NCBI RefSeq assembly: GCF_014197245.1
Contig: NZ_JACIFF010000001.1
Coordinates: 62,001 to 126,000, forward strand
From: Neolewinella aquimaris
Lineage (GTDB): Bacteria; Bacteroidota; Bacteroidia; Chitinophagales; Saprospiraceae
Length of the DNA stretch: 64,000 nucleotides
Direction of reading: 5' to 3'
Shown here: positions 52,331 through 61,310 of the stretch, piece by piece
Numbering within the stretch: position 1 is the stretch's first letter
Layout: every line of letters begins with the position of its first letter
Program-made: the position numbers and the translations under genes
Notes under the pieces: generated by a model
What the model saw: only the letters and a program-made list of their open reading frames with translations
Told to the model about the DNA's origin: nothing
The model's database searches: none

Positions 52331-52338
52331 TACTTTTG
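52331..52338 (+). promoter_or_regulatory. Promoter core TACTTTTG for the TlpA-like operon
   Basis: Exact TAnnTTTG match, 18 nt before ATG 52357. Confidence 0.6.
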
Positions 52339-52356
52339 CGCCCCTAATCACCTCCG

Positions 52357-53787
52357 ATGCTGCTACGCCTCCTGTTCTTCGCTTTGTTATTCTCCTCCTC
52401 CCTGTCCGCCCAGCAAGAGGGGCACCGGATCGCCGTCGAGATCGATGGTTACGAAGAGGACATCCTCACCCTGGGATACTTCCTGCTCGATAAGCAGTAC
52501 ATCATCGACACGGCTTACCGGTCGGATGCGGGAGATTACGTATTCGAGGACGATGCCGAACCCCTGCCGCGGGGCATTTACCTCGTCGTGATGTCCCCCG
52601 ACAATAGCTACTTCCAATTTGTGGTAGGCGACGACGACGATCAGGAATTCACGATGAAGACCCGCATGGGATCGCTCCACGAGATGGAGGTGACCGGCAG
52701 TGAGGAAAACGACCTCTTCTACCAGTACCTCGGTTTTATCACGGACATGCAACAGCGGAGTGTGGCAACACGCACCCAGCTTTCCGATACCACCCTTGCT
52801 CCCGCGCTTGCCGCCCAGGCCCGGCAACAAATGGAGGATATGGACCAGGAAGTGAAGGCTTACCAGCAGAACCTGATTTCCGAGCACCCCAGTGCGTTCG
52901 TCACGGCCATCATCCGGGGAAATCAGGCGGCCATCCCCCCCGACTTTGCCGACGAAGCGGACGATGAGGCCCGGCGCACCAAGCAGTGGCGGTGGCTACA
53001 ATCGCACTACTTCGACGGACTGGACCTCAAGGACGAGCGCCTGCTGCGTACGCCCTTCCTCTTCGAGCGCATCAATTACTACGTACACACGCTGCAACTG
53101 AAGCACCCGGATACCTTAGCCCGAGCGATTGATTTCGTGCTGGAACAGTTTGAGCCGCTGTCGGATGCCTTCAAGTTTTACACCGTACACTTCACCAACG
53201 AGGCGGCTACCAGCAACATCGTAGGCATGGACGCGCTCTACGTGCACATGGTCGATAAATACTACCGCGACGGAAAGGCCTTCTGGGCCGACGAGGAGCA
53301 ACAAACTAAAATGATTGAGACGGCCGACGAGTTGCGTCCGCTGTTGATCGGACGTCAGGCCCCCGACCTGGACATGGTCACCCGCGAGGGCACGGATATT
53401 CACCTGTACGACATCGATACCGAATATACCGTACTCTACTTCTGGCGCTACGACTGCCCGGCCTGTAAAAAGTCGACCCCCCACATGAAGGAATTTTACG
53501 AAAACTGGAAGGACAAGGGCGTCACCATCTTTTCGGTATGCACCAAGGGCGTGGAAGACCTGGGCGAGTGCTGGGAATACGTCGATGAGCACGGTATCGG
53601 AGATTGGGTGCAGGTCGCCGATCCCTACCAACGCTACTACAAGGAATACAGCATCAAATCTACCCCCGCCATCTACCTGCTCGACAAGGACAAGAACATC
53701 GTGAGCAAGCGGATCAGTGCCGAGCAACTCGATGAGGTGCTGACGAACCTGACCCGCGAAAAAAAGGGTGGGGCACCCGGAAAATAG
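52357..53787 (+). CDS. TlpA-like thiol-disulphide oxidoreductase with long N-terminal region (DUF5106 type)
   Basis: 476 residues. Signal peptide (LFFALLFSSSLSAQ). Residues 20-340 are a DUF4369/DUF5106-like region (ITLGYF, YLVVMSPDNSYFQFVVGDDD), typical of Bacteroidota thioredoxin proteins. Residues about 340-470 form a thioredoxin fold with active site YDCPACKKS (CPAC), cis-Pro in KSTPAIYLLD and a DLGECWEYV insertion. It should reduce or exchange periplasmic disulphides. Its stop TAG abuts the ATG of the following gene. Confidence 0.87.
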   Translation: MLLRLLFFALLFSSSLSAQQEGHRIAVEIDGYEEDILTLGYFLLDKQYIIDTAYRSDAGDYVFEDDAEPLPRGIYLVVMSPDNSYFQFVVGDDDDQEFTMKTRMGSLHEMEVTGSEENDLFYQYLGFITDMQQRSVATRTQLSDTTLAPALAAQARQQMEDMDQEVKAYQQNLISEHPSAFVTAIIRGNQAAIPPDFADEADDEARRTKQWRWLQSHYFDGLDLKDERLLRTPFLFERINYYVHTLQLKHPDTLARAIDFVLEQFEPLSDAFKFYTVHFTNEAATSNIVGMDALYVHMVDKYYRDGKAFWADEEQQTKMIETADELRPLLIGRQAPDLDMVTREGTDIHLYDIDTEYTVLYFWRYDCPACKKSTPHMKEFYENWKDKGVTIFSVCTKGVEDLGECWEYVDEHGIGDWVQVADPYQRYYKEYSIKSTPAIYLLDKDKNIVSKRISAEQLDEVLTNLTREKKGGAPGK

Positions 53788-54222
53788 ATGGAGGCCGTCG
53801 AATTTATCCCCGAGCTGGGTGACCTGTACTTTACCCTGGTCGGCTGCACGGTGCTGATTGCCGTCATGATTTTCCTGGCCTTCCGGGCGTCGCGGGCCGG
53901 GGAGGCCGATCCGCGCCGTAGGGTACTGCTGCCCATGCTGGCTTACTTCGGTGCCCTACTGGCCCTGATGGCCCTGCTCGGAGCCTTCTGGACCCTCTTC
54001 AAGTACCCGAACGTTACCATCGACGCGACCACCCTAACCATTGGGAAGGAAGCTTACCCTATTCCCAATCTGGCCAACGTACGCATGGAAGCGGTGGGGC
54101 GGGGAGCGAATACGGACGAGACGGTGCTGCTGATCCAGACCAAGGACCGGAAGAACTGGGCCTTCCCGGGCGACCGGTACGACGTCCGGAAGATGTACGG
54201 TTTGTTGCGGGCGGCAGATTAA
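53788..54222 (+). CDS. Two-helix membrane protein with PH-like C-terminus
   Basis: 144 residues. Two membrane segments (about 15-33 and 47-70) followed by a short beta-rich domain (VTIDATTLTIGKEAYPIPNLANVRME; TVLLIQTKDRKNWAFPGDRYDVRKM) like the small PH-like domains of bacterial membrane proteins. The ATG immediately follows the TlpA-like stop, implying coupled translation and a common envelope role. No recognised function. Confidence 0.7.
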   Translation: MEAVEFIPELGDLYFTLVGCTVLIAVMIFLAFRASRAGEADPRRRVLLPMLAYFGALLALMALLGAFWTLFKYPNVTIDATTLTIGKEAYPIPNLANVRMEAVGRGANTDETVLLIQTKDRKNWAFPGDRYDVRKMYGLLRAAD

Positions 54223-54277
54223 CTTCGGCTAAACAAAGTTACCGCGCGAACGTACCTCCTCAAAGAGAACCACACAC

Positions 54278-55777
54278 ATGCCAGCTACCCGTCTTTCCGA
54301 CCTGTTTCGCGACCCTGAATTCCTAGATGCCCTCACCGACGTGTTGCTGCCGGGCTACCTGCCCCTCCAGCGGTGGTTCACCAGCAAGGGAAAGAACATC
54401 ACGAACTGCGTTCTGGAAGATTACTATACGGTGCTGGAGGATGCCGGGATCGCGATCATTGCGGTAGACTTTGCCGACGGAAGCCGGGAAACCTACCAGA
54501 TGCCCCTCTCGCTGAACGTAGGCGGCGAACAGCGGGGCTTCTACCAGGAAAATCACCCGAACCTCATTCTGGGGGAAATAACGGGTACCGGTCTGCTCGC
54601 CGATGCCGTGCCCCGGGCCGACTTTCGCGCGGCGATCTACCGGATGATCCAAGCGGGCAAGACCGACAGCGAACGCCTCACCGCGGAAGCCGGGCGGGTG
54701 CTGCGGGAAGCTCCGGAGAGCGTCACCAGTACGGTTCCCGCGATCGATACGAGCAATACGGCCATCATCTACAACGACCGCTTCTTCTTTAAGCTGTTTC
54801 GCAAACTCGATCCGGGCCTGAACCCCGATCTCGAACTCGTGAGGTTCCTGAGTGAGCAAACGGACTTCGCGCACTGCCCGCCCTACGGGGGAAGCCTGGG
54901 CGTGGGTCGAATGGAGGACGAAGACTACCTCAACCTGGGCCTCATGAGCGGCAAGGTGGACAACCGGGGGGACGCCTGGGAGCTGTTTCAGCAACTTACG
55001 GAACGCTACTTTGCCGGCGACGGTCCGGTGGATGCCGAAACCATCTTGCGGGCGCGCTTGCTGGGCATACGGACTGCAGAAATGCACCGGGCACTGGCCT
55101 CGGCCGGAGCCGACCGCCCAGAGTTGACCCCGGAACCCCTTACCGGTGAATACCGGGCCGAAATAACGGGAGCGGCGCTGAAGTTGCTTGACCGACAGTT
55201 CGGACAGCTCGCCGACCGCCTGGGGGAACTGCCGGAGAATAACCGCAAACTGGCCCAACGCGTACTGGACGCCCGACCGCGCCTCCTGAAAAAACTCGGA
55301 GCCCTGCGCGACCGGGAGATGAGCGCGAAGCTGACCCGCATCCATGGCGACTATCACCTCGGACAGGTCCTCTACACCGACCGCGATTTCTACATCATCG
55401 ACTTCGAGGGGGAGCCCCTGCTGACGATTCCGGAGCGCCGCCGCAAACGTCCGCCCTTGAAGGACGTCGGAGGTATGGTCCGCTCCTTCCACTACGCCGC
55501 TCAGGGGCAGCTGCTGCTCAATGCCGACCGATACGCAAACCGGGGAGACCTGAGCCAGCGCGCCGAAGAGTGGTACCGGACGGTAGCGGACGCTTACCTC
55601 GATGCTTACTTTGAGGCCTGCGGCCCGGCCGACTTCCTGCCTGCGGGTGATGCGGATCGCCGCGCCCTCCTCGAACTCTTTATCCTGGAAAAGGCCGTTT
55701 ACGAGGTCGCCTACGAGCTGAACAGTCGTCCGGCCTGGTTGCCCATTCCACTAAACGGGGTGCTTTCGCTTGTCTGA
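54278..55777 (+). CDS. Maltokinase-like aminoglycoside-phosphotransferase-fold protein
   Basis: 499 residues. N-terminal domain with RWFTSKGK, as in maltokinases and the C-terminal part of trehalose synthase fusions. A kinase-like fold follows with Lys region FFFKLFRKL, IHGDYHLGQVLY (catalytic Asp loop), FYIIDFEGEP (metal Asp) and RKRPPLKDVGGMVRSF. Maltokinase phosphorylates maltose for the GlgE alpha-glucan pathway. Here it stands alone without treS, glgE or glgB nearby, so the substrate might differ. It is between a membrane protein gene and dapB, with 15 bp to dapB. Confidence 0.75.
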   Translation: MPATRLSDLFRDPEFLDALTDVLLPGYLPLQRWFTSKGKNITNCVLEDYYTVLEDAGIAIIAVDFADGSRETYQMPLSLNVGGEQRGFYQENHPNLILGEITGTGLLADAVPRADFRAAIYRMIQAGKTDSERLTAEAGRVLREAPESVTSTVPAIDTSNTAIIYNDRFFFKLFRKLDPGLNPDLELVRFLSEQTDFAHCPPYGGSLGVGRMEDEDYLNLGLMSGKVDNRGDAWELFQQLTERYFAGDGPVDAETILRARLLGIRTAEMHRALASAGADRPELTPEPLTGEYRAEITGAALKLLDRQFGQLADRLGELPENNRKLAQRVLDARPRLLKKLGALRDREMSAKLTRIHGDYHLGQVLYTDRDFYIIDFEGEPLLTIPERRRKRPPLKDVGGMVRSFHYAAQGQLLLNADRYANRGDLSQRAEEWYRTVADAYLDAYFEACGPADFLPAGDADRRALLELFILEKAVYEVAYELNSRPAWLPIPLNGVLSLV

Positions 55778-55779
55778 CG

Positions 55780-55787
55780 TACTTTCG
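55780..55787 (+). promoter_or_regulatory. Promoter core TACTTTCG for dapB
   Basis: One mismatch to TAnnTTTG; 5 nt before ATG 55793. Likely leaderless. Confidence 0.45.
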
Positions 55788-55792
55788 CAACC

Positions 55793-56473
55793 ATGAAGAT
55801 CGCGCTACTCGGATACGGTAAAATGGGTCGCTACATCGAGCGGCTGGCCACGGAGGGCGGCGACGAGGTCGTGCTGCGGGTAGACGAGCACAACCGGGCG
55901 GATATCCGCTCGGCGGACCTGGAGGGAGTCGACGTAGCCATCGATTTCTCCCGTCCGGATGCTGCCGTTGCCAACATCGAACTGGCTCTAGCTGCCGGCG
56001 TGCCGGTAGTCGTGGGTACTACCGGTTGGCTGGATCAATTGCCCACCGTGCGCAAGCAGGTGGAAGAAGCCGGGGGAGCGCTCTTCTGGGCGTCCAATTT
56101 CAGCGTCGGCGTCAACGTATTTTTTGCCGCCGCCCGCCGGCTGGCCGAGCTCATCAGCAAGGAAAATTACCGGGTGTCCATCGAGGAAACCCACCATACG
56201 GAAAAGATCGACGCCCCCTCCGGAACGGCCATTACGCTGGCGGAAACGGTGGCGGCCGGCTTACGGGGCGACCGACCCGACATCATCTCCTACCGGGAAA
56301 AGGACGTGCCGGGCACTCACTTGCTCCGATTCTCCTCCGACATCGATGAAATAGAGATGACCCATACCGCCCACTCCCGGGAGGGATTCGCCCGCGGTGC
56401 CATACAGGCCGCCCACTGGATCGCCGGTAGACGGGGCGTGTTCACCATGGCTGATTTACTGGAATCCGACTAA
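55793..56473 (+). CDS. dapB: 4-hydroxy-tetrahydrodipicolinate reductase
   Basis: 226 residues. NAD(P)-binding GYGKMGRYI at 6-14, VVGTTGW, SNFSVGVNVFF, and the substrate-binding signature ETHHTEKIDAPSGTA identify DapB, which makes tetrahydrodipicolinate for lysine and meso-diaminopimelate. The short length lacks the longer helical insert of enterobacterial DapB, as usual for this phylum. Its promoter lies 5 nt upstream. The TolB-like gene follows by 41 bp. Confidence 0.95.
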   Translation: MKIALLGYGKMGRYIERLATEGGDEVVLRVDEHNRADIRSADLEGVDVAIDFSRPDAAVANIELALAAGVPVVVGTTGWLDQLPTVRKQVEEAGGALFWASNFSVGVNVFFAAARRLAELISKENYRVSIEETHHTEKIDAPSGTAITLAETVAAGLRGDRPDIISYREKDVPGTHLLRFSSDIDEIEMTHTAHSREGFARGAIQAAHWIAGRRGVFTMADLLESD

Positions 56474-56483
56474 CCTCCTCGCT

Positions 56484-56491
56484 TATCTTTG
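56484..56491 (+). promoter_or_regulatory. Promoter core TATCTTTG for the TolB-like gene
   Basis: Exact TAnnTTTG match 23 nt before ATG 56515. Confidence 0.6.
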
Positions 56492-56514
56492 CCCTTACTC
56501 TATAATCTACCGCC

Positions 56515-57405
56515 ATGTTCCGCTTTCTAATTTGCCTTATCGTCAGTGTAGCTTACTTCGGCACGGCCGCGGCGCAGGCACCGAAGTCACAACTCTACGT
56601 ATTCGATATCAAGGTGGGGGATACCCTGGTCACGCTGACCAATCCACGGTACCTCTCCGGCTTCAACGGAAATGGCTACAACGACCATCCCCACTGGGCG
56701 GATCGCAACGTACTGTACGCTTCCGTTTCCACACCGGACATGGAGCAACCCGACATCTACCGCTTTGATCTGGCGAACACGACCCGCACCCGGCTGACGC
56801 AAACCAAATCGGGAGAGTACAGTCCGAAAAGAATGGGCGACGGCAGCCGCTTTTCCGCCGTTCGCCAGGAGTACGTCGATCGGGATACGGTCCTGCGGCT
56901 GTGGGAATTTCCGGCGGACCTTTCCGATAACGGCCGTCCGGTATTCTCCACCACGAGCGGCATCGGCTACTACGAGTGGCTCAACAACAACCAACTGGCC
57001 CTCTTCCTGGTCGGCAATCCCAACCAACTGGTGATGGCATCAGCAAACGGAGATAGCCCCCGTACCCTGGCCACCAACACCGGCCGCACCTTCACCCGCC
57101 TGACCAACGGAAACCTGGTATACGTAGACAAGAGCAATACCCCCTGGCAGCTCGTCGAACGCAACCTGTACCGACTGGAGGAAGCGCCAAAGGTCATTGC
57201 GCCCATGGTGGATGGTACGGAAGACTTCGTCGTACTACCGGACGGCAGTTACCTGGCCGGGAACGACTCCAAACTATACCGACTGGACCCCACCACCCCC
57301 GCCGCCTGGCGCGAGGTCGTGGACCTCGGATTTTATGGCCTGCGGCGCATCAGCCGGCTCGCCTACGACGGCCGCGGCCAGCTAGCGATCGTCGCCCAGA
57401 ACTAA
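56515..57405 (+). CDS. Secreted TolB/PD40-like beta-propeller protein
   Basis: 296 residues. Signal peptide (LIVSVAYFGTAAAQ), then PD40-like blades: YNDHPHWADRNVLYASVSTPD, SPKRMGDGSRFSAVRQEY, YEWLNNNQLALFLVGNPNQL, RTFTRLTNGNLVYVDK and TEDFVVLPDGSYLAGNDSKLYRLDPTTP. Periplasmic or surface propeller, similar to TolB-like proteins, but no partner is near. Function unknown. It ends 41 bp before ald. Confidence 0.7.
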   Translation: MFRFLICLIVSVAYFGTAAAQAPKSQLYVFDIKVGDTLVTLTNPRYLSGFNGNGYNDHPHWADRNVLYASVSTPDMEQPDIYRFDLANTTRTRLTQTKSGEYSPKRMGDGSRFSAVRQEYVDRDTVLRLWEFPADLSDNGRPVFSTTSGIGYYEWLNNNQLALFLVGNPNQLVMASANGDSPRTLATNTGRTFTRLTNGNLVYVDKSNTPWQLVERNLYRLEEAPKVIAPMVDGTEDFVVLPDGSYLAGNDSKLYRLDPTTPAAWREVVDLGFYGLRRISRLAYDGRGQLAIVAQN

Positions 57406-57446
57406 CCATTTTACTAGCCCTACCACCACCATTTAAAGCCATTCCC

Positions 57447-58541
57447 ATGATCATTGGTTGCCCTAAAGAAATCAAGAACAACGAAAACCGCGTTGCCCTC
57501 ACGCCCGGGGGTACCCTCGAGCTCGTCCGCCGCGGACACACCGTACTCGTGCAGTCGACCGCCGGTATCAACAGCGGGTACAGCGATGCCGACTACACGG
57601 AGGCGGGCGCGGAAATCATGCCCGACATCGAGTCCGTGTACGCTAAAGCCGAAACCATCGTCAAGGTGAAGGAGCCCATCGAGTCAGAATACGCCCTCGT
57701 GCGCGAGGGGCAACTGCTCTTCACCTACTTCCACTTCGCCAGCTCCCGCCCCCTTACCGAGGCCATGGTCAAAAGCAAGGCCATCTGCCTGGCCTACGAA
57801 ACGGTAGAAGGTCCCAACGGCGGTCTGCCCCTGCTGATCCCGATGAGTGAAGTAGCCGGACGTATGTCCATTCAGGAAGGAGCCAAGTACCTGGAGAAAC
57901 CGGCCGGCGGTCGCGGAATTCTGCTGGGTGGCGTCCCCGGTGTTCCTCCCGCCCGGGTGCTCATTCTTGGCGGCGGCGTCGTAGGCACCGAAGCGGCCAA
58001 GATGGCGGCCGGCCTCCACGCCAACGTTACGCTGATGGACATCAGTCTGGATCGCCTGCGTCACCTAGCCAATATTCTGCCCGCCAACGTAACCCTGGTC
58101 TTCAGCAGCGAGTACAACATCCGCCGTGAGCTGGATCGGGTCGACCTGATCATCGGCGCGGTGCTCATCCCCGGTGCCAAGGCCCCGAACCTGATCACCC
58201 GTCAGATGCTGAGCGAGATGCGCGACGGTACCGTGGTCATCGACGTTGCCGTGGACCAGGGCGGTTGCATCGAAACCTGTCACCCCACCACCCACGAGGA
58301 TCCCACCTACGTCATCGATGGCGTCATCCACTACTGCGTAGCCAACATGCCGGGCGCCGTACCCTTCACGAGTACGCTGGCCCTCACCAACGCTACGTTC
58401 CCCTACCTGCTGCAAATTGCCCAGAAGGGATGGGAGCGGGCTACCGAAGAAAACAAGGGGCTCAAGGCTGGCCTGAATATCGTGAGGGGTGAGATCGTTT
58501 ACGACGAAGTAGCCGAAGCCTTTGCCGCTCCGGTTTCCTAA
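57447..58541 (+). CDS. ald: Alanine dehydrogenase
   Basis: 364 residues. MIIGCPKEIKNNENRVALTPGG opening, KVKEP, catalytic-site residues in FTYFHFAS, and the nucleotide loop ILGGGVVGTEAAKMAAGLHANVTLMDI identify Ald. It interconverts L-alanine and pyruvate with NAD. A second segment DQGGCIETCHPTTHEDPTY is typical. The M28 peptidase gene begins 5 bp later, so the two and the sterol-desaturase gene probably form one transcript. Confidence 0.95.
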   Translation: MIIGCPKEIKNNENRVALTPGGTLELVRRGHTVLVQSTAGINSGYSDADYTEAGAEIMPDIESVYAKAETIVKVKEPIESEYALVREGQLLFTYFHFASSRPLTEAMVKSKAICLAYETVEGPNGGLPLLIPMSEVAGRMSIQEGAKYLEKPAGGRGILLGGVPGVPPARVLILGGGVVGTEAAKMAAGLHANVTLMDISLDRLRHLANILPANVTLVFSSEYNIRRELDRVDLIIGAVLIPGAKAPNLITRQMLSEMRDGTVVIDVAVDQGGCIETCHPTTHEDPTYVIDGVIHYCVANMPGAVPFTSTLALTNATFPYLLQIAQKGWERATEENKGLKAGLNIVRGEIVYDEVAEAFAAPVS

Positions 58542-58546
58542 AAATA

Positions 58547-60082
58547 ATGCAGATGAAAAACGTCCTTCCCATACTGCTGCTGCTTGTATCCACCGGTGCG
58601 TGGGCGCAGGTTGCCAATCAGCAGGACATCGATCCTACGCTGCCCGAGTTCCGCTTCGACAAGCTCGTGCTCGGCGGTGAAATGTACTTCCTGGCGTCGG
58701 ATTACCTGGCGGGTCGGCGTACCGGCTCCCCGGGCAACGAGATTGCTGCGGAGTACATCGCTGCCCAGTTGCGGGCCTTCGGTTACGAACCCATTAATAC
58801 GGAAGACAGCTCCTACTTCCAGACCGTGCCGCTGCGCAAGGTCCAGCCGCCGACTTCGGCGGAGGTAAAGATCGGCGACCACTCTTTCGTCCACGGCGGC
58901 GAGATGCTCATCGTACGGGGACCGGAAGCGGACGTCCGGGGCCAGGTGGTGTTTGCTAACTACGGCTGGGTGGACGAAGCCACCGGGCACAACGATTATG
59001 AAGACCTTGACGTAAAGGGCAAGATCGTGATCACCCGCCCCGGCCTGCCCGGCGACCAGGGCCAGCAGGCCATCTTTCAAGGCGTAAGCGAAAAGGCGGA
59101 GATGGCGGCAAGCGCAGGAGCGGTGGGAATCTTTGAAATCTATGCGCTTCCCTATCCCTGGCAGGGATTTAAGGGCTTTCTGGGCGGCGAACGGATGTCG
59201 GTGGACGATGGGAAGCCGGCGGCCACGATCCCTTACGGATTCATCAAATTCGAGGATGCGTTCGTCTCCGATCTGCAGGCGAACAAGGACGGTATGCCGG
59301 GCGAGTTAACGAGCAGCGGTATGCAGACCAGCGATATGGGCAGCCGAAACGTGGGCGGCATTCTCCGGGGAAGTGACCCGACGGTAGCGGACGAATACAT
59401 GATCATGACGGCCCACTTCGACCACGTCGGGGTAGGTGCCCAGGGTGGTGGCTTTTACTCCGAGGCGGACAGCATCTTCAACGGTGCGCGCGACAATGCC
59501 TTTGGTACCATCAGTCTGCTGGCCGCCGCCCGGGCCTTTGCCGAGAATCCGCCCCGCCGCTCGATCATCATCCTGGCGGTGACGGGTGAGGAATTGGGGC
59601 TGTTGGGCAGTAAGTACTACGCCGATAATCCGCTCGTGCCACTGGAGCAAACCGTGTTTAACTTCAATACGGACGGAGCGGGATACAACGATACGTCCGC
59701 CATTTCGGTCATTGGCATGGGGCGTACCGGCATCGACGAACAGATCGAGCGGGCCGCCGCCGCGTTCGGTGCTTCGGTAATTTCGAATCCGGCACCCGAA
59801 CAGGGCCTTTTCGATCGTTCCGACAACGTAAGCTTTGCCGCCAAGGGAATTCCCGCCCTCAACTTCGCGCCCGGGATGACGGACTTCGACGATGCCATCT
59901 TCAAGTATTATCATCAAGTTACCGACAACCCCGAAACCATCGATCTGGAATACCTGAAGCGATACTGCCAGATTTATACCCTCGCCGCACGCCTCATCGC
60001 CAACCGCGACGAACTGCCCTTCTGGAAGGAGGGGGATAAGTACGAAGAAGTCGGAAAAAGTCTCTACGACAACGGAAAGTAA
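58547..60082 (+). CDS. M28-family zinc aminopeptidase, secreted
   Basis: 511 residues; start at ATG 58547 or the second Met at 58553. Signal peptide (MKNVLPILLLLVSTGAWAQ). After a PA-type insert (about 120-250), the peptidase core has metal ligands in TAHFDHVG, NGARDNAFGT, GEELGLLGSKYY and FNFNTDGAG, and the last His in YYHQVTD. It should remove amino-terminal residues from peptides in the periplasm or outside. Sits between ald and the sterol-desaturase gene with 5 and 7 bp gaps. Confidence 0.9.
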   Translation: MQMKNVLPILLLLVSTGAWAQVANQQDIDPTLPEFRFDKLVLGGEMYFLASDYLAGRRTGSPGNEIAAEYIAAQLRAFGYEPINTEDSSYFQTVPLRKVQPPTSAEVKIGDHSFVHGGEMLIVRGPEADVRGQVVFANYGWVDEATGHNDYEDLDVKGKIVITRPGLPGDQGQQAIFQGVSEKAEMAASAGAVGIFEIYALPYPWQGFKGFLGGERMSVDDGKPAATIPYGFIKFEDAFVSDLQANKDGMPGELTSSGMQTSDMGSRNVGGILRGSDPTVADEYMIMTAHFDHVGVGAQGGGFYSEADSIFNGARDNAFGTISLLAAARAFAENPPRRSIIILAVTGEELGLLGSKYYADNPLVPLEQTVFNFNTDGAGYNDTSAISVIGMGRTGIDEQIERAAAAFGASVISNPAPEQGLFDRSDNVSFAAKGIPALNFAPGMTDFDDAIFKYYHQVTDNPETIDLEYLKRYCQIYTLAARLIANRDELPFWKEGDKYEEVGKSLYDNGK

Positions 60083-60089
60083 CCGATCC

Positions 60090-61226
60090 ATGAATAAGCC
60101 GCTCTACTCCTTTGAGGACATTCAGAACCTGGAGTTTCCCCCCGTCATCGTGTACGCCGTACCCGTCATGGTTGCCCTTACCGTCATCGAATGGTTCCTG
60201 CGGCGACGGGAATACATTCACGAACTGGAGGAGGCCGCCGAAGCACTGGGATTTCTCACCGATTACGCGCCCACGCTGCGCAACTGTGGATGGAACCCGG
60301 TTGCCTACACCAAACGGCGCAACCTGTACGCCGAGGAGCTGAAGGCTTACATTGCCGACCGCGCCGGCAGCAGCCGCGCCGAGAAGCACAACTACGACAT
60401 CAAGGACGGACTGGCCGCCGCCGGCGTTGGGGTAGGGAACCTCATCAGTACGGCACTGGTCAAGGCCCTCACCTTCGGCGTTATTCTGTTCTTTTATAAC
60501 CTCAGTCCGCTCTACATCCCCACCACCTGGTGGAGTTTTATCCTTTGCTTCTTCGTAGTCGATTTCTGCCGGTACTGGGCGCACCGGATTAGCCACGAGC
60601 AGCGGTTCTGGTGGGCTACTCACGTCACCCACCACAGTTCGGAGCAGTACAATTTCTCGGTATCCTTCCGCCTGAGCTGGACGCAACACATCAAGGTGAT
60701 CTTCTTCGTTCCGGCGGCACTGCTGGGCTTCGATCCCTTCGTGTTCTTCATTTGTATGCAGATCGGGGTGCTGTACCAGTTCTGGATCCACACCGAGCTG
60801 ATTGACCGTATGTGGGCGCCGGTGGAGTTCTTCTTCGTCACGCCCAGTCACCACCGGGTACACCACGCGACGGAGGAAAAGTACCTGGACAAAAATTACG
60901 GATCGAGCCTCATCATCTGGGACCGCATGTTCGGCACCTTCTGCCCCGAGCAGGAAACCCCGAACTACGGCATTCTCAAGCCGGTCAACAGCTATAATCC
61001 GGTGAAACTGGTGTTCCACGAGCACGTAGATATGTTCCGCGACATGGCCAAGTACCGTCATCCCAAAGCATGGTGGCGCATCATGTTTCACGGACCCGGA
61101 CTGACGCTCGACAAGGAAAAGCACTACGGTTTCTACAAGTACAAGAACGGGGAAGTGCCGTCGGCCAGCGAGGCCCAGACCTCCAAGAAGGTGGGTAAAG
61201 AAACTCCGGGAAACGTGATCGTATAG
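60090..61226 (+). CDS. Fatty-acid hydroxylase / sterol-desaturase-family membrane protein
   Basis: 378 residues with about five membrane segments. The eight-histidine diiron cluster set is visible: HRISH in YWAHRISHEQRFWW, HVTHHSSEQYN, and HRVHHATEE. The pattern and length resemble alkylglycerol-monooxygenase-like members (TMEM195 type) of the family that oxidise lipids. It follows the peptidase by 7 bp. Substrate unknown; could hydroxylate or cleave ether lipids or fatty acids (inference). Confidence 0.85.
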   Translation: MNKPLYSFEDIQNLEFPPVIVYAVPVMVALTVIEWFLRRREYIHELEEAAEALGFLTDYAPTLRNCGWNPVAYTKRRNLYAEELKAYIADRAGSSRAEKHNYDIKDGLAAAGVGVGNLISTALVKALTFGVILFFYNLSPLYIPTTWWSFILCFFVVDFCRYWAHRISHEQRFWWATHVTHHSSEQYNFSVSFRLSWTQHIKVIFFVPAALLGFDPFVFFICMQIGVLYQFWIHTELIDRMWAPVEFFFVTPSHHRVHHATEEKYLDKNYGSSLIIWDRMFGTFCPEQETPNYGILKPVNSYNPVKLVFHEHVDMFRDMAKYRHPKAWWRIMFHGPGLTLDKEKHYGFYKYKNGEVPSASEAQTSKKVGKETPGNVIV

Positions 61227-61310
61227 CCGCGAACTTCGGTGGCGGATACGTACTTTAGTGAATCACCGGCGGGGCCAAAATCCTGACTGCCTAACAAAAA
61301 TTTATCCGTC

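Noticed and set aside
54323-55492. A 389-codon open frame antisense to the maltokinase-like gene
   Set aside because: No domain, low-quality composition, overlaps a gene with conserved kinase motifs.
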